From Ww85 sp963745765 (GTDB lineage Bacteria > Desulfobacterota > Desulfobulbia > Desulfobulbales > Desulfocapsaceae): a stretch of 64,000 bases of DNA. Of this stretch, positions 18,003 to 26,671 are shown one piece after another. Made by a program: the position numbers and the translations under genes. The DNA is taken from positions 96,289 to 160,288 of the forward strand of contig CAVUYQ010000031.1 in assembly GCA_963745765.1 (NCBI GenBank), given 5' to 3'. Numbering within the stretch: position 1 is the stretch's first letter; the number at the start of each line of letters is the position of its first letter. The notes beneath the pieces are model-generated. The model did not search any database, was not told the origin of the DNA, and saw only the letters and a program-made list of their open reading frames with translations.

Positions 18003-20324
18003 ATGACCGGTAAAGAAACTACACACGACGCTGCTTCATTTCCCAGCGAATTTCTGCCTGCCCGGCAATCCGTAACCAGTGAGCAGCGCCTCCAGAAAAA
18101 GAAGCTGGTGCGGCGCATCATTATTTTCTGCGTCTGCCTGATACCGCTGTTCACCTGGCTGCAGGGCCGGCTCTTTGAACAGGACATTCAGCTGCCGGTC
18201 AACAGCAATATCCTCATATTTACGCTGATCAACGTTAATGTCATCCTGATCCTGATTATCCTCTTTCTCATCCTGCGCAACCTGGCCGAACTGCTCTTTG
18301 AACGAAAATTAAACATCCTTGGCAGCAGACTCCGCACCAAGCTGGTCGTATCCTTTCTGTCGCTGTCACTGATACCGACAATCCTGCTGTTTTTTGTCGC
18401 ACTGCAATTTGTCTCCTCAAGTGTCGATTACTGGTTCAACTCAAGTATAGAAGATTCACTGCAGGATTCACTCAGTCTCGCCCAGTCACTGCTCCAGGAA
18501 ACCCGGGATCAGGCAGGGATAACCGGCGACTTCATTGCCTCACAGCTTGCAGAACAACCGCTTACAAACCTGAACAAAGAAAATCTCGCAGCGTTTCTCA
18601 AAGGCACGCTGTCCCGGACGCCGCCCCTCATCCCGACAGCGCTGACCATTGTTCTTGCCAAGGAAAACCTGGAGGAATCCGCCACAAGCGGCGGCCTGGA
18701 GGCGATTCTGCTTCCCAAGATTCCGGTTGCTACCCTCCAGAGGATCCTCGTTGACAACAGTCGCGAAACCATCATCCAGGAAACCGGCCTTGGCGATCTT
18801 GTCCGAAATATACGCCAGATCCGACTCAATCCCGATGTACCGGTACCGGCCGTCCTGGTCACCTCCCTGCTGATCAGTCGGGACAAGCTTGAGCGAATGA
18901 CCGGTATCTCCTGCGGTATCGAAGGATACCGTCAGCTCAAATACCTGAAAGGCCCCTTCAAGTTCTGGCTGCTGCTGATCCTGCTCATCGTCACCCTGCT
19001 CATCGTCTTTGCCGCCATCTGGTTCGGATTGCGTATCGCGCGCGGCATCACCGAACCCGTCGACAACCTCGCCGAGGCCACCAAGCGCGTATCAGAGGGA
19101 GATTTCGACTTTGAAATGCAGGAACTTTCAAACGATGAAATCGGGCAGTTGGTACATTCCTTCAACACCATGACGGCAAATATCAACAGCGGCAACAAGA
19201 AACTGGCCGACACCTATTCAGCCCTGGAAAAAAGTTCGCAGGAGGCGGAGCAGCGGCGCCGCTATATGGAGATCATCCTGCAGAACGTCTCCGCCGGTGT
19301 TGTCTCGCTCGATGTACACGGCCATATAACCACCATCAATCGTTTCGCCGAAAAACTTCTCAAGATAGACAGTTCCCGCTTCATTTCCATGACCTATCGG
19401 GAGGCACTGCCGCGCGAGTATTCACACATTCTGGACCGCTTCATCGAAGAGCTCTACGCCACGGGAAAAACCTCGATAGAACAGCATCTGAAAGTAACCA
19501 TCAACCGCGTCGCCCTGTCCTTGCTGATCAACTTTACCCGACTCGAAGATGACGAAGGTACGCCGCTCGGCTTCGTCCTGGTTTTCGACAATCTCACCAA
19601 GATTGAGAAAATGCAGCGGATGGCGGCCTGGCGTGAGGTCGCCAGACGCATCGCCCATGAAATAAAAAATCCACTCACCCCTATCCAGCTCTCCGCCCAG
19701 CGGCTGCGTAAACGCTATCCTGAAATACTGGAGTCGGAAGATTCTGTTTTCGATCTCTGCACGGCAACCATTATCACCCAGGTGGAGGCGCTCAAACGCC
19801 TCGTCAGCGAGTTCTCACAATTTGCCCGGATGCCGAAAATAAATCCGGCACCGGGAGATCTGCTTGAACTGGCCCGCGATACGCTGGTCCTCTACCAGCA
19901 GGGCCATAAAGACATTGAGTTTACCTGCAGCGCTCAAACGGCTATTCCAATCTTTGACTTTGACGCCGAACAAATCAAGCGCAGTCTCATCAATCTATTG
20001 GATAATGCGGTTGCGGTTTTACCCGGCGGCGGCAAGATTGATGTGAAGTTGACCATAATTGAGGAATCCGGCAATGTGCTGCTCGAGGTCTATGATAACG
20101 GACCGGGCATCAGCAAAGAGAACAAGCTCAAACTTTTTGAACCCTATTTCTCAACCAAGAAGAGCGGTACCGGACTCGGTCTTGCCATCGTCTCGACCAT
20201 TGTAACGGATCACGGCGGCTATATCCGGGTCAGGGACAACACCCCTCATGGCTCTATCTTCACCATTGAGCTGCCGCTGACCGGCATTGTTTTCAGCCAT
20301 GACCACAGCCACAGCGACTTTTAA
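18003..20324 (+). CDS. ntrY: NtrY-like transmembrane sensor histidine kinase
   Basis: 773 residues: several N-terminal transmembrane helices, a periplasmic loop, another helix near residue 325, a HAMP linker (ARGITEPVDNLAEATKRVSEG), a PAS region, then HisKA with the phospho-acceptor in HEIKNPLTPIQLSAQRLRKR and HATPase_c boxes (N as NLLDNAVAVLP, G1 DNGPGI, G2 GTGLGLAIV). It ends in a His-rich tail (HDHSHSDF). It should phosphorylate the adjacent NtrX. In other bacteria NtrYX responds to nitrogen or redox state; the signal here is not evident. Confidence 0.93.
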   Translation: MTGKETTHDAASFPSEFLPARQSVTSEQRLQKKKLVRRIIIFCVCLIPLFTWLQGRLFEQDIQLPVNSNILIFTLINVNVILILIILFLILRNLAELLFERKLNILGSRLRTKLVVSFLSLSLIPTILLFFVALQFVSSSVDYWFNSSIEDSLQDSLSLAQSLLQETRDQAGITGDFIASQLAEQPLTNLNKENLAAFLKGTLSRTPPLIPTALTIVLAKENLEESATSGGLEAILLPKIPVATLQRILVDNSRETIIQETGLGDLVRNIRQIRLNPDVPVPAVLVTSLLISRDKLERMTGISCGIEGYRQLKYLKGPFKFWLLLILLIVTLLIVFAAIWFGLRIARGITEPVDNLAEATKRVSEGDFDFEMQELSNDEIGQLVHSFNTMTANINSGNKKLADTYSALEKSSQEAEQRRRYMEIILQNVSAGVVSLDVHGHITTINRFAEKLLKIDSSRFISMTYREALPREYSHILDRFIEELYATGKTSIEQHLKVTINRVALSLLINFTRLEDDEGTPLGFVLVFDNLTKIEKMQRMAAWREVARRIAHEIKNPLTPIQLSAQRLRKRYPEILESEDSVFDLCTATIITQVEALKRLVSEFSQFARMPKINPAPGDLLELARDTLVLYQQGHKDIEFTCSAQTAIPIFDFDAEQIKRSLINLLDNAVAVLPGGGKIDVKLTIIEESGNVLLEVYDNGPGISKENKLKLFEPYFSTKKSGTGLGLAIVSTIVTDHGGYIRVRDNTPHGSIFTIELPLTGIVFSHDHSHSDF

Positions 20325-20375
20325 CGGGTACCTTAAGATGAAACATAACGGGCAGGCCGACAGCTTGAGAACATC

Positions 20376-21746
20376 ATGAGAAAAAACATCCTGGTCATTG
20401 ATGACGAATCCGGCATCCGGGAATCACTGGCCGGCGTTCTTGAGGATGAGAAGTTCAACCCGGTAACCGCCTCTTCTGCGGAAGAAGGTATGGCACTCAT
20501 CGAAGAGGAGAATATCGATCTCATCCTTCTTGATATCTGGCTTGGCGAAGGGATGGATGGGCTGACGGCGCTTTCCGTTATCAGGCAGCAGCACAATACT
20601 ATTCCGGTTATCATGATCTCCGGTCACGGCACTATTGAAACCGCCGTGCAGGCCGTGCAAAGCGGCGCCTACGACTTCATTGAAAAACCGCTCTCCTATG
20701 ACAAGATTATTGTCTCCGTCAGCAACGGCCTGCGCTACGCCCAGCTGGAAAACGAGAATCGTCTGCTGCGGGAACATTCGTCCCGCCGGGTGAGCATTAC
20801 CGGAAAATCCCCGCTTATCACCTCGCTCAGGTCGCAGATCAAGATGGTCGCCCCCACTGATGCCTGGGTCCTGATCCGCGGGGATCATGGCACCGGAAAA
20901 GAACTGGTGGCCCAGGCTATCCATTCTCTCTCCGCCACCTCGCATCAGCCGATGATAGAGATGAACTGTGCCGCCATCCCGGAAGAGTTGATCGAATCCG
21001 AACTCTTCGGACATGAAAAAGGATCATTTACCGGAGCCCAGAGCAGCAAGCGCGGTAAATTCGATCAGGCAAACGGCGGCATCCTCTTTCTCGATGAAAT
21101 CGGTGATATGAGCATGAAGACCCAGGCCAAAATCCTGCGGATTCTGCAGGAGCAGAAATTCGAACGGGTCGGCGGCAACAAGACAATAAAGGTCAACGTC
21201 CGGGTCCTTGCCGCCACCAACAAAAACCTGGAAAAGGAGATTGAAGCGGGTAATTTCAGGGCCGATCTTTTCTACCGCCTCAATGTCGTACCGATCACCC
21301 TGCCCCAGCTGCGCGAGCGGGTCGAAGACATCCCGCTGCTGGTAGAGGACATGATGGACATGATGGTCGAAAGAGGTCTGAAAAAAAAGATCTTTTCAGA
21401 AGAGGCCCTGCGGGAGATGCTGCAGCATTCCTGGCCGGGCAATGTTCGGGAATTGCGAAACCTCGTCGAGCGTCTGGCAATCATGTGTCCCGAGGAAATC
21501 ATCACCGCCCGGGACGTCAGCCTCTTCCTTGGCCAGGGCGGCATCGCCGCCCCAGTACCCCGGGAAAACACCCTGGCCCCCTACCAGGTTAACGACTTCA
21601 AGGAGGCGCGCCGCCGCTTCGAACGTGAATACCTGCACTACAAGTTAACTGAAAACGACGGCAACGTCTCCCGTACCGCCGAACAGGTCGGCCTGGAGCG
21701 GAGCCATCTGCATAAAAAGCTGAAAAGCCTGGAAATAATAAACTGA
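20376..21746 (+). CDS. ntrX: NtrX-like sigma-54 response regulator
   Basis: 456 residues: a receiver domain (acidic pair DDE, phospho-acceptor in LLDIWLGEGMDG, switch lysine in EKPLSYDK), an AAA+ sigma-54 activator domain with Walker A GDHGTGKE, GSFTGA loop, Walker B LFLDEIGDM and R-finger region, and a C-terminal Fis-type helix-turn-helix (VSRTAEQVGLERSHLHKKLK). It activates sigma-54 promoters after phosphorylation by the upstream kinase. About 50 bases separate the two genes. Confidence 0.95.
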   Translation: MRKNILVIDDESGIRESLAGVLEDEKFNPVTASSAEEGMALIEEENIDLILLDIWLGEGMDGLTALSVIRQQHNTIPVIMISGHGTIETAVQAVQSGAYDFIEKPLSYDKIIVSVSNGLRYAQLENENRLLREHSSRRVSITGKSPLITSLRSQIKMVAPTDAWVLIRGDHGTGKELVAQAIHSLSATSHQPMIEMNCAAIPEELIESELFGHEKGSFTGAQSSKRGKFDQANGGILFLDEIGDMSMKTQAKILRILQEQKFERVGGNKTIKVNVRVLAATNKNLEKEIEAGNFRADLFYRLNVVPITLPQLRERVEDIPLLVEDMMDMMVERGLKKKIFSEEALREMLQHSWPGNVRELRNLVERLAIMCPEEIITARDVSLFLGQGGIAAPVPRENTLAPYQVNDFKEARRRFEREYLHYKLTENDGNVSRTAEQVGLERSHLHKKLKSLEIIN

Positions 21747-21816
21747 TCGTTTCTTTTAAACATTTAAAGTCAATTGGCTAAAGAAAAACACAGATAGACA
21801 AGGAGTTTAAATTATC

Positions 21817-22800
21817 ATGGTCTTCCCCGAATATCGTCCGCGCCGTCTGCGCCGCAACAATGCACTTCGTTCCCTGGTCAGGGAGAATCACCTCATCCCT
21901 GCACAGCTGATCTACCCCCTGTTCATCGTGCCGGGCAAGAACGTCCGTGAGCAGATCGTCTCCATGCCGGGTGTCTTCCGCCTCAGTGTCGACCAGCTTG
22001 GTGGTGAAGCAAAAGAACTGCTTGGCCTCGGCATCAATTGCGTGATCCTTTTCGGCATCCCGGAAAAGAAGGATGGTGCCGGTTCCGGCGCCCACGCCAA
22101 AGACGGCATCGTCCAGCGAGCCATCAGGGAGCTGAAGAACAAGGCGCCCGAACTTCTCGTCATCACCGATGTCTGTCTTTGCGAATACACTGATCACGGC
22201 CATTGCGGCTTTCTTATCGGTAATGAGGTCGACAATGACACCACCCTTGAGATCCTGGCTAAAACGGCCCTGTCCCACGTGCAGGCCGGAGCGGATGTGG
22301 TGGCGCCATCCGACATGATGGACGGCCGCGTGGCGGAAATCAGGGCTGCGCTTGACGAGAACAACCATGAGATGATTCCGATCATGTCCTATGCCGTCAA
22401 GTACGCCTCTGCCTTCTACGGTCCGTTCAGGGACGCAGCCGAATGCGCGCCGCAATTCGGCGACCGGCGCGGCTACCAGATGGATCCTGCCAACAGTCGG
22501 GAGGCCCTGCGTGAAGCCACCCTCGATGTTGACGAGGGTGCTGATATGCTGATGGTAAAACCGGCACTGGCCTATCTTGACATCATTGCCAAACTGCGGG
22601 AAGAATTCGATATGCCGGTGGCGGCCTACCAGGTCTCCGGCGAATATGCCATGATCAAGGCAGCGGCCGAAAAGGGCTGGATAGACGGCGAGCGCATCAT
22701 GCAGGAAACCCTGCTCTCCATCAAACGGGCAGGCGCCGATATAATCATCACCTACTTCGCCAAGGACATGGCCAAAAAGATACGGGGACAGTATACTTAA
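21817..22800 (+). CDS. hemB: Delta-aminolevulinic acid dehydratase (porphobilinogen synthase)
   Basis: 327 residues with AAGGAG upstream. Conserved segments include RPRRLRRN, PLFIVPG, TDVCLCEYTDHGHCG (metal-site cysteines), the active-site lysines in IMSYAVKYASAFYGPFRDAA and MLMVKPALAYLDII, and QVSGEYAMIKAA. It condenses two 5-aminolevulinate molecules to porphobilinogen for haem, sirohaem and B12, relevant to the B12 enzymes in this window. The last residues GQYT and the stop come from a REPIN arm that starts inside the gene. Confidence 0.95.
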   Translation: MVFPEYRPRRLRRNNALRSLVRENHLIPAQLIYPLFIVPGKNVREQIVSMPGVFRLSVDQLGGEAKELLGLGINCVILFGIPEKKDGAGSGAHAKDGIVQRAIRELKNKAPELLVITDVCLCEYTDHGHCGFLIGNEVDNDTTLEILAKTALSHVQAGADVVAPSDMMDGRVAEIRAALDENNHEMIPIMSYAVKYASAFYGPFRDAAECAPQFGDRRGYQMDPANSREALREATLDVDEGADMLMVKPALAYLDIIAKLREEFDMPVAAYQVSGEYAMIKAAAEKGWIDGERIMQETLLSIKRAGADIIITYFAKDMAKKIRGQYT

Positions 22801-22920
22801 TTCCACGGTAATTACGGGGACAGTATACTTAATTCCGGCTCAGTCATCTGGTTACGAGCTTCGTAACGAAACGATCAGAGCAAATAGGGAATTAAGTATA
22901 CTGTCCCCGTAATTCCGTCA
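22783..22920. repeat. REPIN-like hairpin repeat, copy 3, overlapping hemB and vanZ ends
   Basis: An outer partial arm begins at about 22783 inside hemB. The main arms are 22810-22835 and 22889-22915, around a loop with its own stem (GGTTACGAGCTTCGTAAC). On the minus strand the edge encodes the last codons and TGA stop of vanZ. The element therefore forms the entire intergenic space between two convergent genes. Confidence 0.88.
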
Positions 22921-23253
22921 CCGTAATTTCCATAAGAGAGCTACAGTGGCGGCACCGGCAAGGTCGGCAAGCACATCAAATATGTCGGGAGTGCGATCGG
23001 GAATAAAGGATTGATGGAATTCGTCTGAAATACCATAGAGTGTTGCAACCAGAATGACAATGACAACAACCCGCCAGCGCCTCTGGTTACGGGTTTCCGG
23101 GGTAAAGGCAAAAATAATCGCAGCAGCCAGCATCCCGTAGAGGATCATGTGAGCGATCTTGTCCTCTCCCGGAAAACCGGGAAGATGAAAGGTGTCTCCC
23201 GACTGATGCGACAATAGGAAAATGGCCCCCATGACGATCAGCATGGGGGCCAT
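22918..23253 (-). CDS. VanZ-like family membrane protein
   Basis: 111 residues with four hydrophobic segments and the family pattern IFLLSHQSG ... KIAHMILYGMLA ... GISDEFHQSFIPDRTPDIFDVLADLAG. VanZ-like proteins are small membrane proteins of unclear biochemical role (named for teicoplanin resistance). The ATG lies inside a 13-bp hairpin; one inserted base just upstream may hide a longer N-terminus beginning MRTIIK. The C-terminal KLR and the stop lie in the adjacent repeat. Confidence 0.82.
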   Translation of the reverse strand: MAPMLIVMGAIFLLSHQSGDTFHLPGFPGEDKIAHMILYGMLAAAIIFAFTPETRNQRRWRVVVIVILVATLYGISDEFHQSFIPDRTPDIFDVLADLAGAATVALLWKLR

Positions 23254-23254
23254 T
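23221..23254 (-). terminator. Likely rho-independent terminator of the SEC-C gene
   Basis: Perfect 13-bp inverted repeat (AATGGCCCCCATG and its complement) with an 8-base loop, followed on the minus strand by TTTTCC, 25 bases after the SEC-C stop. It also contains the annotated start of vanZ, so it may control downstream translation instead of ending transcription. Confidence 0.55.
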
Positions 23255-23278
23255 CTTGATTATGGTTCTCATGAAATG

Positions 23279-23794
23279 TTACGCGGCCGGCTCCGTATCA
23301 AGATGGATTTTGTCGAGCATCCCGGGAGGGATCTTCCTGGCTATTCTCCTGATGGAGGCGGATACCTCCTTCACCGGGCAGTCTGCCAGCACCTCCTCAC
23401 TGCGGTCCTTGTAGGAAGTGAGCACCATCTGCCTGTCAACCACCCGGTAGATATGGGACCATTCGATCTCGATGGTTTCCGGATTTTCATTGATAGGGGC
23501 CGGCAGGATTTCTCCGTCACTGGCCAGCTGCACACAGTCGGACTGGGTAACCTCGAACAGCCAGCCGTTGCCCGCTGCTGTTGAAAAGAGGACAAAGACC
23601 CCGAGTTCGGTGATGGACGGCTTCTTCTGCGCAGCCGCCTTGTTAACCCGCCGCACCGCATCCATCAGGGAAACCTTCAACTGCTCCTCCTGGCTGGCCG
23701 GCCGATGCTGTGCCACCGGATTCCTGGCGCAGCACTGTTTGTACTTCTTGCCGCTGCCGCAGGGACACCGATCATTTCTTCCTATTTTTGCCAT
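23279..23794 (-). CDS. SEC-C motif zinc-binding protein
   Basis: 171 residues. The N-terminus RNDRCPCGSGKKYKQCC is the SEC-C zinc-binding motif also found at the SecA C-terminus. The rest (ELGVFVLFSTAAGNGWLFEV ... DCVQLASDGE) is a small beta-rich domain of unknown role, seen in other standalone SEC-C proteins. It lies upstream of vanZ on the same strand with a hairpin between them. Possible roles include binding to SecB or ribosome-associated factors; nothing here decides this. Confidence 0.85.
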   Translation of the reverse strand: MAKIGRNDRCPCGSGKKYKQCCARNPVAQHRPASQEEQLKVSLMDAVRRVNKAAAQKKPSITELGVFVLFSTAAGNGWLFEVTQSDCVQLASDGEILPAPINENPETIEIEWSHIYRVVDRQMVLTSYKDRSEEVLADCPVKEVSASIRRIARKIPPGMLDKIHLDTEPAA

Positions 23795-23837
23795 GTCTCA
23801 ATAACTCGTATGGGTAATTTTTATGGTGAATTACGAG

Positions 23838-23958
23838 GAATTACGGGGACAGTATACTTAATTCACTGTTCAATTGCGCATTCGGAATACAAAATATCCC
23901 GTGAAATCTTGTAAAGGAACGAAGGGCCAGGGAATTAAGTATACTGTCCCCGTAATTC
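23838..23958. repeat. REPIN-like hairpin repeat, copy 4
   Basis: Perfect 27-bp arms at 23838-23864 and 23932-23958 around a 67-bp loop; extra partial edges (GAATTACGAG, CCCGTAATTCC) lie outside. It lies between the SEC-C gene start and the end of nrdJ, thus downstream of nrdJ on the transcribed strand. Confidence 0.9.
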
Positions 23959-24005
23959 ATTCTTTCCCGTAATTCCTGTATAGTACTCTATATTGAAAAA
24001 ATGTC

Positions 24006-26174
24006 CTACGAGCACTTGGAATAGCCGCAAGCCCTGCAAGTTTCACACCCTTCCTCGAATACCAGCTTGCCGGAACATTCCGGACAGGTGGAGGCAAACC
24101 CGTGCTGGGTGCCGGCCATGAATGATTTAAACAATTTACTGAGCTGGGCCGGCAGATCGAGCATATGCCCGCTTGAACGATCAAGCTGCTTGATTATCTC
24201 GTTCATCGGCACATTGAAGCGCAGGGCGAGCGATACCAGGCGACAGGTTGTCGTCCACATGGTCGACTTGTCCTTCAGATCAACCCGGTTATCGAACGGG
24301 AATTTGGCAAAAACCTCCATCGGCTTCTCGTTCTCGTCAAAGCAGACAATAATATAGACCGATTTCTGGTCCTGGTCCTTTACCCGGTAGCGTTTGGCAT
24401 TGAGCATATCGGGCAGGTTGCGCTTGCCGTTTTCACTCACCACCGCACTTTTCTGCGAATTTTCCGAACGTTCCTTGGTGTTCAGCACCTGGGAGTCGCG
24501 CGAACCGTCACGGTAGACCGTCAGCCCTTTACAGCCGAGATTGTAACCGAGTAGATAGGCGTTTTTAACATCCTGTTTCGTCGCCGTTGACGGAAGATTT
24601 ATTGTTTTTGAAATGGAACTGTCCACCCCGCTCTGCTGCAGGATTCCCTGCATCTTGATATGATCCTCGGGAAGGATGTCCTGGGCGGTACGAAAAACCT
24701 CCTGCCATTTTCCGGGAATCTCGGGATGACCGATAACCGTGCCGCTGTCGGCCACCTTGGCCATCAGCTCGTCCGAGTAAAACCCCTCCGTCTTGGCAAT
24801 CGACTCAAAATGTTTGTTAACCAGGATAAGCCGATCATTGTCCATGACGTGCTTGATCATGACGATGGAAAAATAGGGCTCACAGCCGGAGGCGCAGTCG
24901 GCGATCATCGAGACGGTGCCGGTCGGCTGAATCGAGGTGAGTGCCGCGTTGCGGCGCGGCGCATAATGGTTAAACTCACTGTCGTAGGCGGGAAAGGGAC
25001 CCTTTTTTTCAGCAAGCCGGATCGATTCGGCCTCGGCCGCGTCACGGATAAAATTCATCACATCCGAAGCGACCTGCCGGCCCTGCTCGCTCGCATAGGG
25101 AATAGCCAGCTGGATCAGCATATCATGCATCCCCATGATCCCGAGGCCGATCTTTCTGGTTTTCAGCGTCATTTCCTTGATTTCCGGGATCGGAAAGCGA
25201 TTGCAGTCGATAACGTTGTCGAGAAAGACGGTCGAACTCTGCACGACCCCTTCCAGACGCTCATAATCAATAGCACCATCCCTGACAAACCGGGCCAGGT
25301 TGATCGAGCCGAGATTACAGCTCTCATACGGAAGCAGCCATTGCTCACCACACGGATTGGTCGCCTCGAACAGCCCGAGTTGCGGGGTAGGATTGGCCTT
25401 GTTGGCCGCATCAATGAATAGTACCCCCGGTTCACCATTGAGCCAGGCAAGATCAATAATCTGATCAAAAACCTCACGTGCCTTCAGGGAAGTTACAACT
25501 TCACCGTTGGAAGGTTCCACCAGATCATACTCGCCGTCCTCTTCAAGGGCCGTCATGAAGCAGTCGGTAACGGCAACGCTGAAGTTGAAATTGTTGAATT
25601 TTTCCTGATTCTGCTTGGCGGAGATAAAATCAAGAATATCCGGATGATCTATCCGCAACACCCCCATATTGGCACCCCGTCGCTTGCCGCCCTGTTTGAT
25701 GGTTTCGGTTGCGGCATCAAAGACAGCGGCAAAAGACAGCGGACCGGAAGCGACACCCTGGGTTGAGGCCACCGAGGAATTCTTGGCACGCAGCCGGGAA
25801 AAAGCATAGCCGGTTCCGCCGCCGGTTTTATGCACGAGCGCACCGTTACGCACCGCAGTAAAAATGCCATCCATGGAATCACCGACCGGCAGGACAAAAC
25901 AGGCCGAGAGCTGCCCCAGGTCAGTCCCCGCATTCATCAGGCAGGGCGAGTTAGGCAGGAAGTCCATGGAGTATATCATGTCAAAGAAGCGCTGCCGCAG
26001 CTCATTGTAGTTCTTCGGCTTTTTCTTGCCCAGGGCGACGGCATCGGCCACGCGGCGGCTTAATTTCTCCCAGGTCTCCACCGGATTGCCATCCTTGTCC
26101 TTGAGGTAGTATCTCCTCTTGAGGACCGTTTCGGCTGTTTCAGTCAATGGTTGTAAGGCGCCATCAGCTGACAT
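24006..26174 (-). CDS. nrdJ: Adenosylcobalamin-dependent (class II) ribonucleotide reductase
   Basis: Start at 26174 because CAAGGAG sits 7 bases upstream; an ATG at 26207 is less likely. About 722 residues: the core has NSPCLMNAGT, the loop GGGTGYAFSRLR, the active-site NPCGEQWLLPYESCNLGSINLARF and IQPTGTVSMIA; the C-terminus is Cys-rich (CPECSGKLVFEEGCETCRACGYSKC), typical of NrdJ with a zinc-binding tail and TSCPD-like region. It makes deoxyribonucleotides using B12, without oxygen. Upstream palindromes may be regulatory. Confidence 0.95.
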   Translation of the reverse strand: MSADGALQPLTETAETVLKRRYYLKDKDGNPVETWEKLSRRVADAVALGKKKPKNYNELRQRFFDMIYSMDFLPNSPCLMNAGTDLGQLSACFVLPVGDSMDGIFTAVRNGALVHKTGGGTGYAFSRLRAKNSSVASTQGVASGPLSFAAVFDAATETIKQGGKRRGANMGVLRIDHPDILDFISAKQNQEKFNNFNFSVAVTDCFMTALEEDGEYDLVEPSNGEVVTSLKAREVFDQIIDLAWLNGEPGVLFIDAANKANPTPQLGLFEATNPCGEQWLLPYESCNLGSINLARFVRDGAIDYERLEGVVQSSTVFLDNVIDCNRFPIPEIKEMTLKTRKIGLGIMGMHDMLIQLAIPYASEQGRQVASDVMNFIRDAAEAESIRLAEKKGPFPAYDSEFNHYAPRRNAALTSIQPTGTVSMIADCASGCEPYFSIVMIKHVMDNDRLILVNKHFESIAKTEGFYSDELMAKVADSGTVIGHPEIPGKWQEVFRTAQDILPEDHIKMQGILQQSGVDSSISKTINLPSTATKQDVKNAYLLGYNLGCKGLTVYRDGSRDSQVLNTKERSENSQKSAVVSENGKRNLPDMLNAKRYRVKDQDQKSVYIIVCFDENEKPMEVFAKFPFDNRVDLKDKSTMWTTTCRLVSLALRFNVPMNEIIKQLDRSSGHMLDLPAQLSKLFKSFMAGTQHGFASTCPECSGKLVFEEGCETCRACGYSKCS

Positions 26175-26305
26175 TACTACTTCTCCTTGCGTGTAGGGTT
26201 CGAGCATATCATCACCGGTATTTTAAATGATTTACAACATTGAAGCGATGAAAGCGGCCCCGTTGCAGCAGGGGCGCTATTCTTCGTAATTCCAATCACG
26301 GTATA

Positions 26306-26350
26306 CACCACATTTGTGGTGCCCTCAACAACAAACTACAACATATTGTA
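26306..26350. promoter_or_regulatory. Two palindromes upstream of nrdJ, possible NrdR boxes
   Basis: CACCACATTTGTGGTG at 26306-26321 and TACAACATATTGTA at 26337-26350 have centres about 30 bp apart, near three helical turns. NrdR typically binds tandem palindromes upstream of ribonucleotide reductase genes. The match to the published consensus is only partial, so this is a suggestion. Confidence 0.35.
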
Positions 26351-26403
26351 CAAAAATCAAAATAATATCAGAAATTCGCGATGATAAAATCACAGGGGGA
26401 AAA

Positions 26404-26487
26404 ATGTTCAAACAGGAAAAGAATTATCTTGCAGAGGATAGATATAATCTTAAAATTGCTTCACAAATTGTCAGACAAAGACATTAG
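26404..26487 (+). CDS. Possible 27-residue small ORF
   Basis: An ATG preceded by AGGGGG and followed by 27 codons (MFKQEKNYLAEDRYNLKIAS and then IVRQRH). It is charged, without a membrane segment. It is alone in the gap between nrdJ and a REPIN copy. Support is only the ribosome-binding-site-like sequence. Confidence 0.2.
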   Translation: MFKQEKNYLAEDRYNLKIASQIVRQRH

Positions 26488-26534
26488 CCTTGAATTCCTG
26501 CACCCTTCATCCAATCATTGAATTACGCAACAAC

Positions 26535-26654
26535 AATTACGGGGACAGTATACTTAATTCGTCCTGAATTCGTATCCTTTCCACACGAGACTATTAAGGA
26601 GCCTCGTGTGGAAAGAACAGTCGAAGGAGAATTAAGTATACTGTCCCCGTAATT
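26535..26654. repeat. REPIN-like hairpin repeat, copy 5
   Basis: Arms at 26535-26560 and 26629-26654. The loop holds its own 13-bp stem (CTTTCCACACGAG and inverse). The right outer edge continues as CCCCGTAATTATTGAATTATT into the end of gspD, whose TAA stop is in this edge sequence. Confidence 0.88.
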
Positions 26655-26671
26655 ACCCCGTAATTATTGAA

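Noticed and set aside
21778..22806. 342-codon minus-strand frame over hemB
   Set aside because: Exact antisense of HemB with no family match; typical shadow in GC-rich genes.
8673..26654. Hairpin repeats as integron attC sites, because they follow gene stops and have variable loops
   Set aside because: The arms lack the RYYYAAC/GTTRRRY core sites, gene orientation is mixed and there is no integrase.
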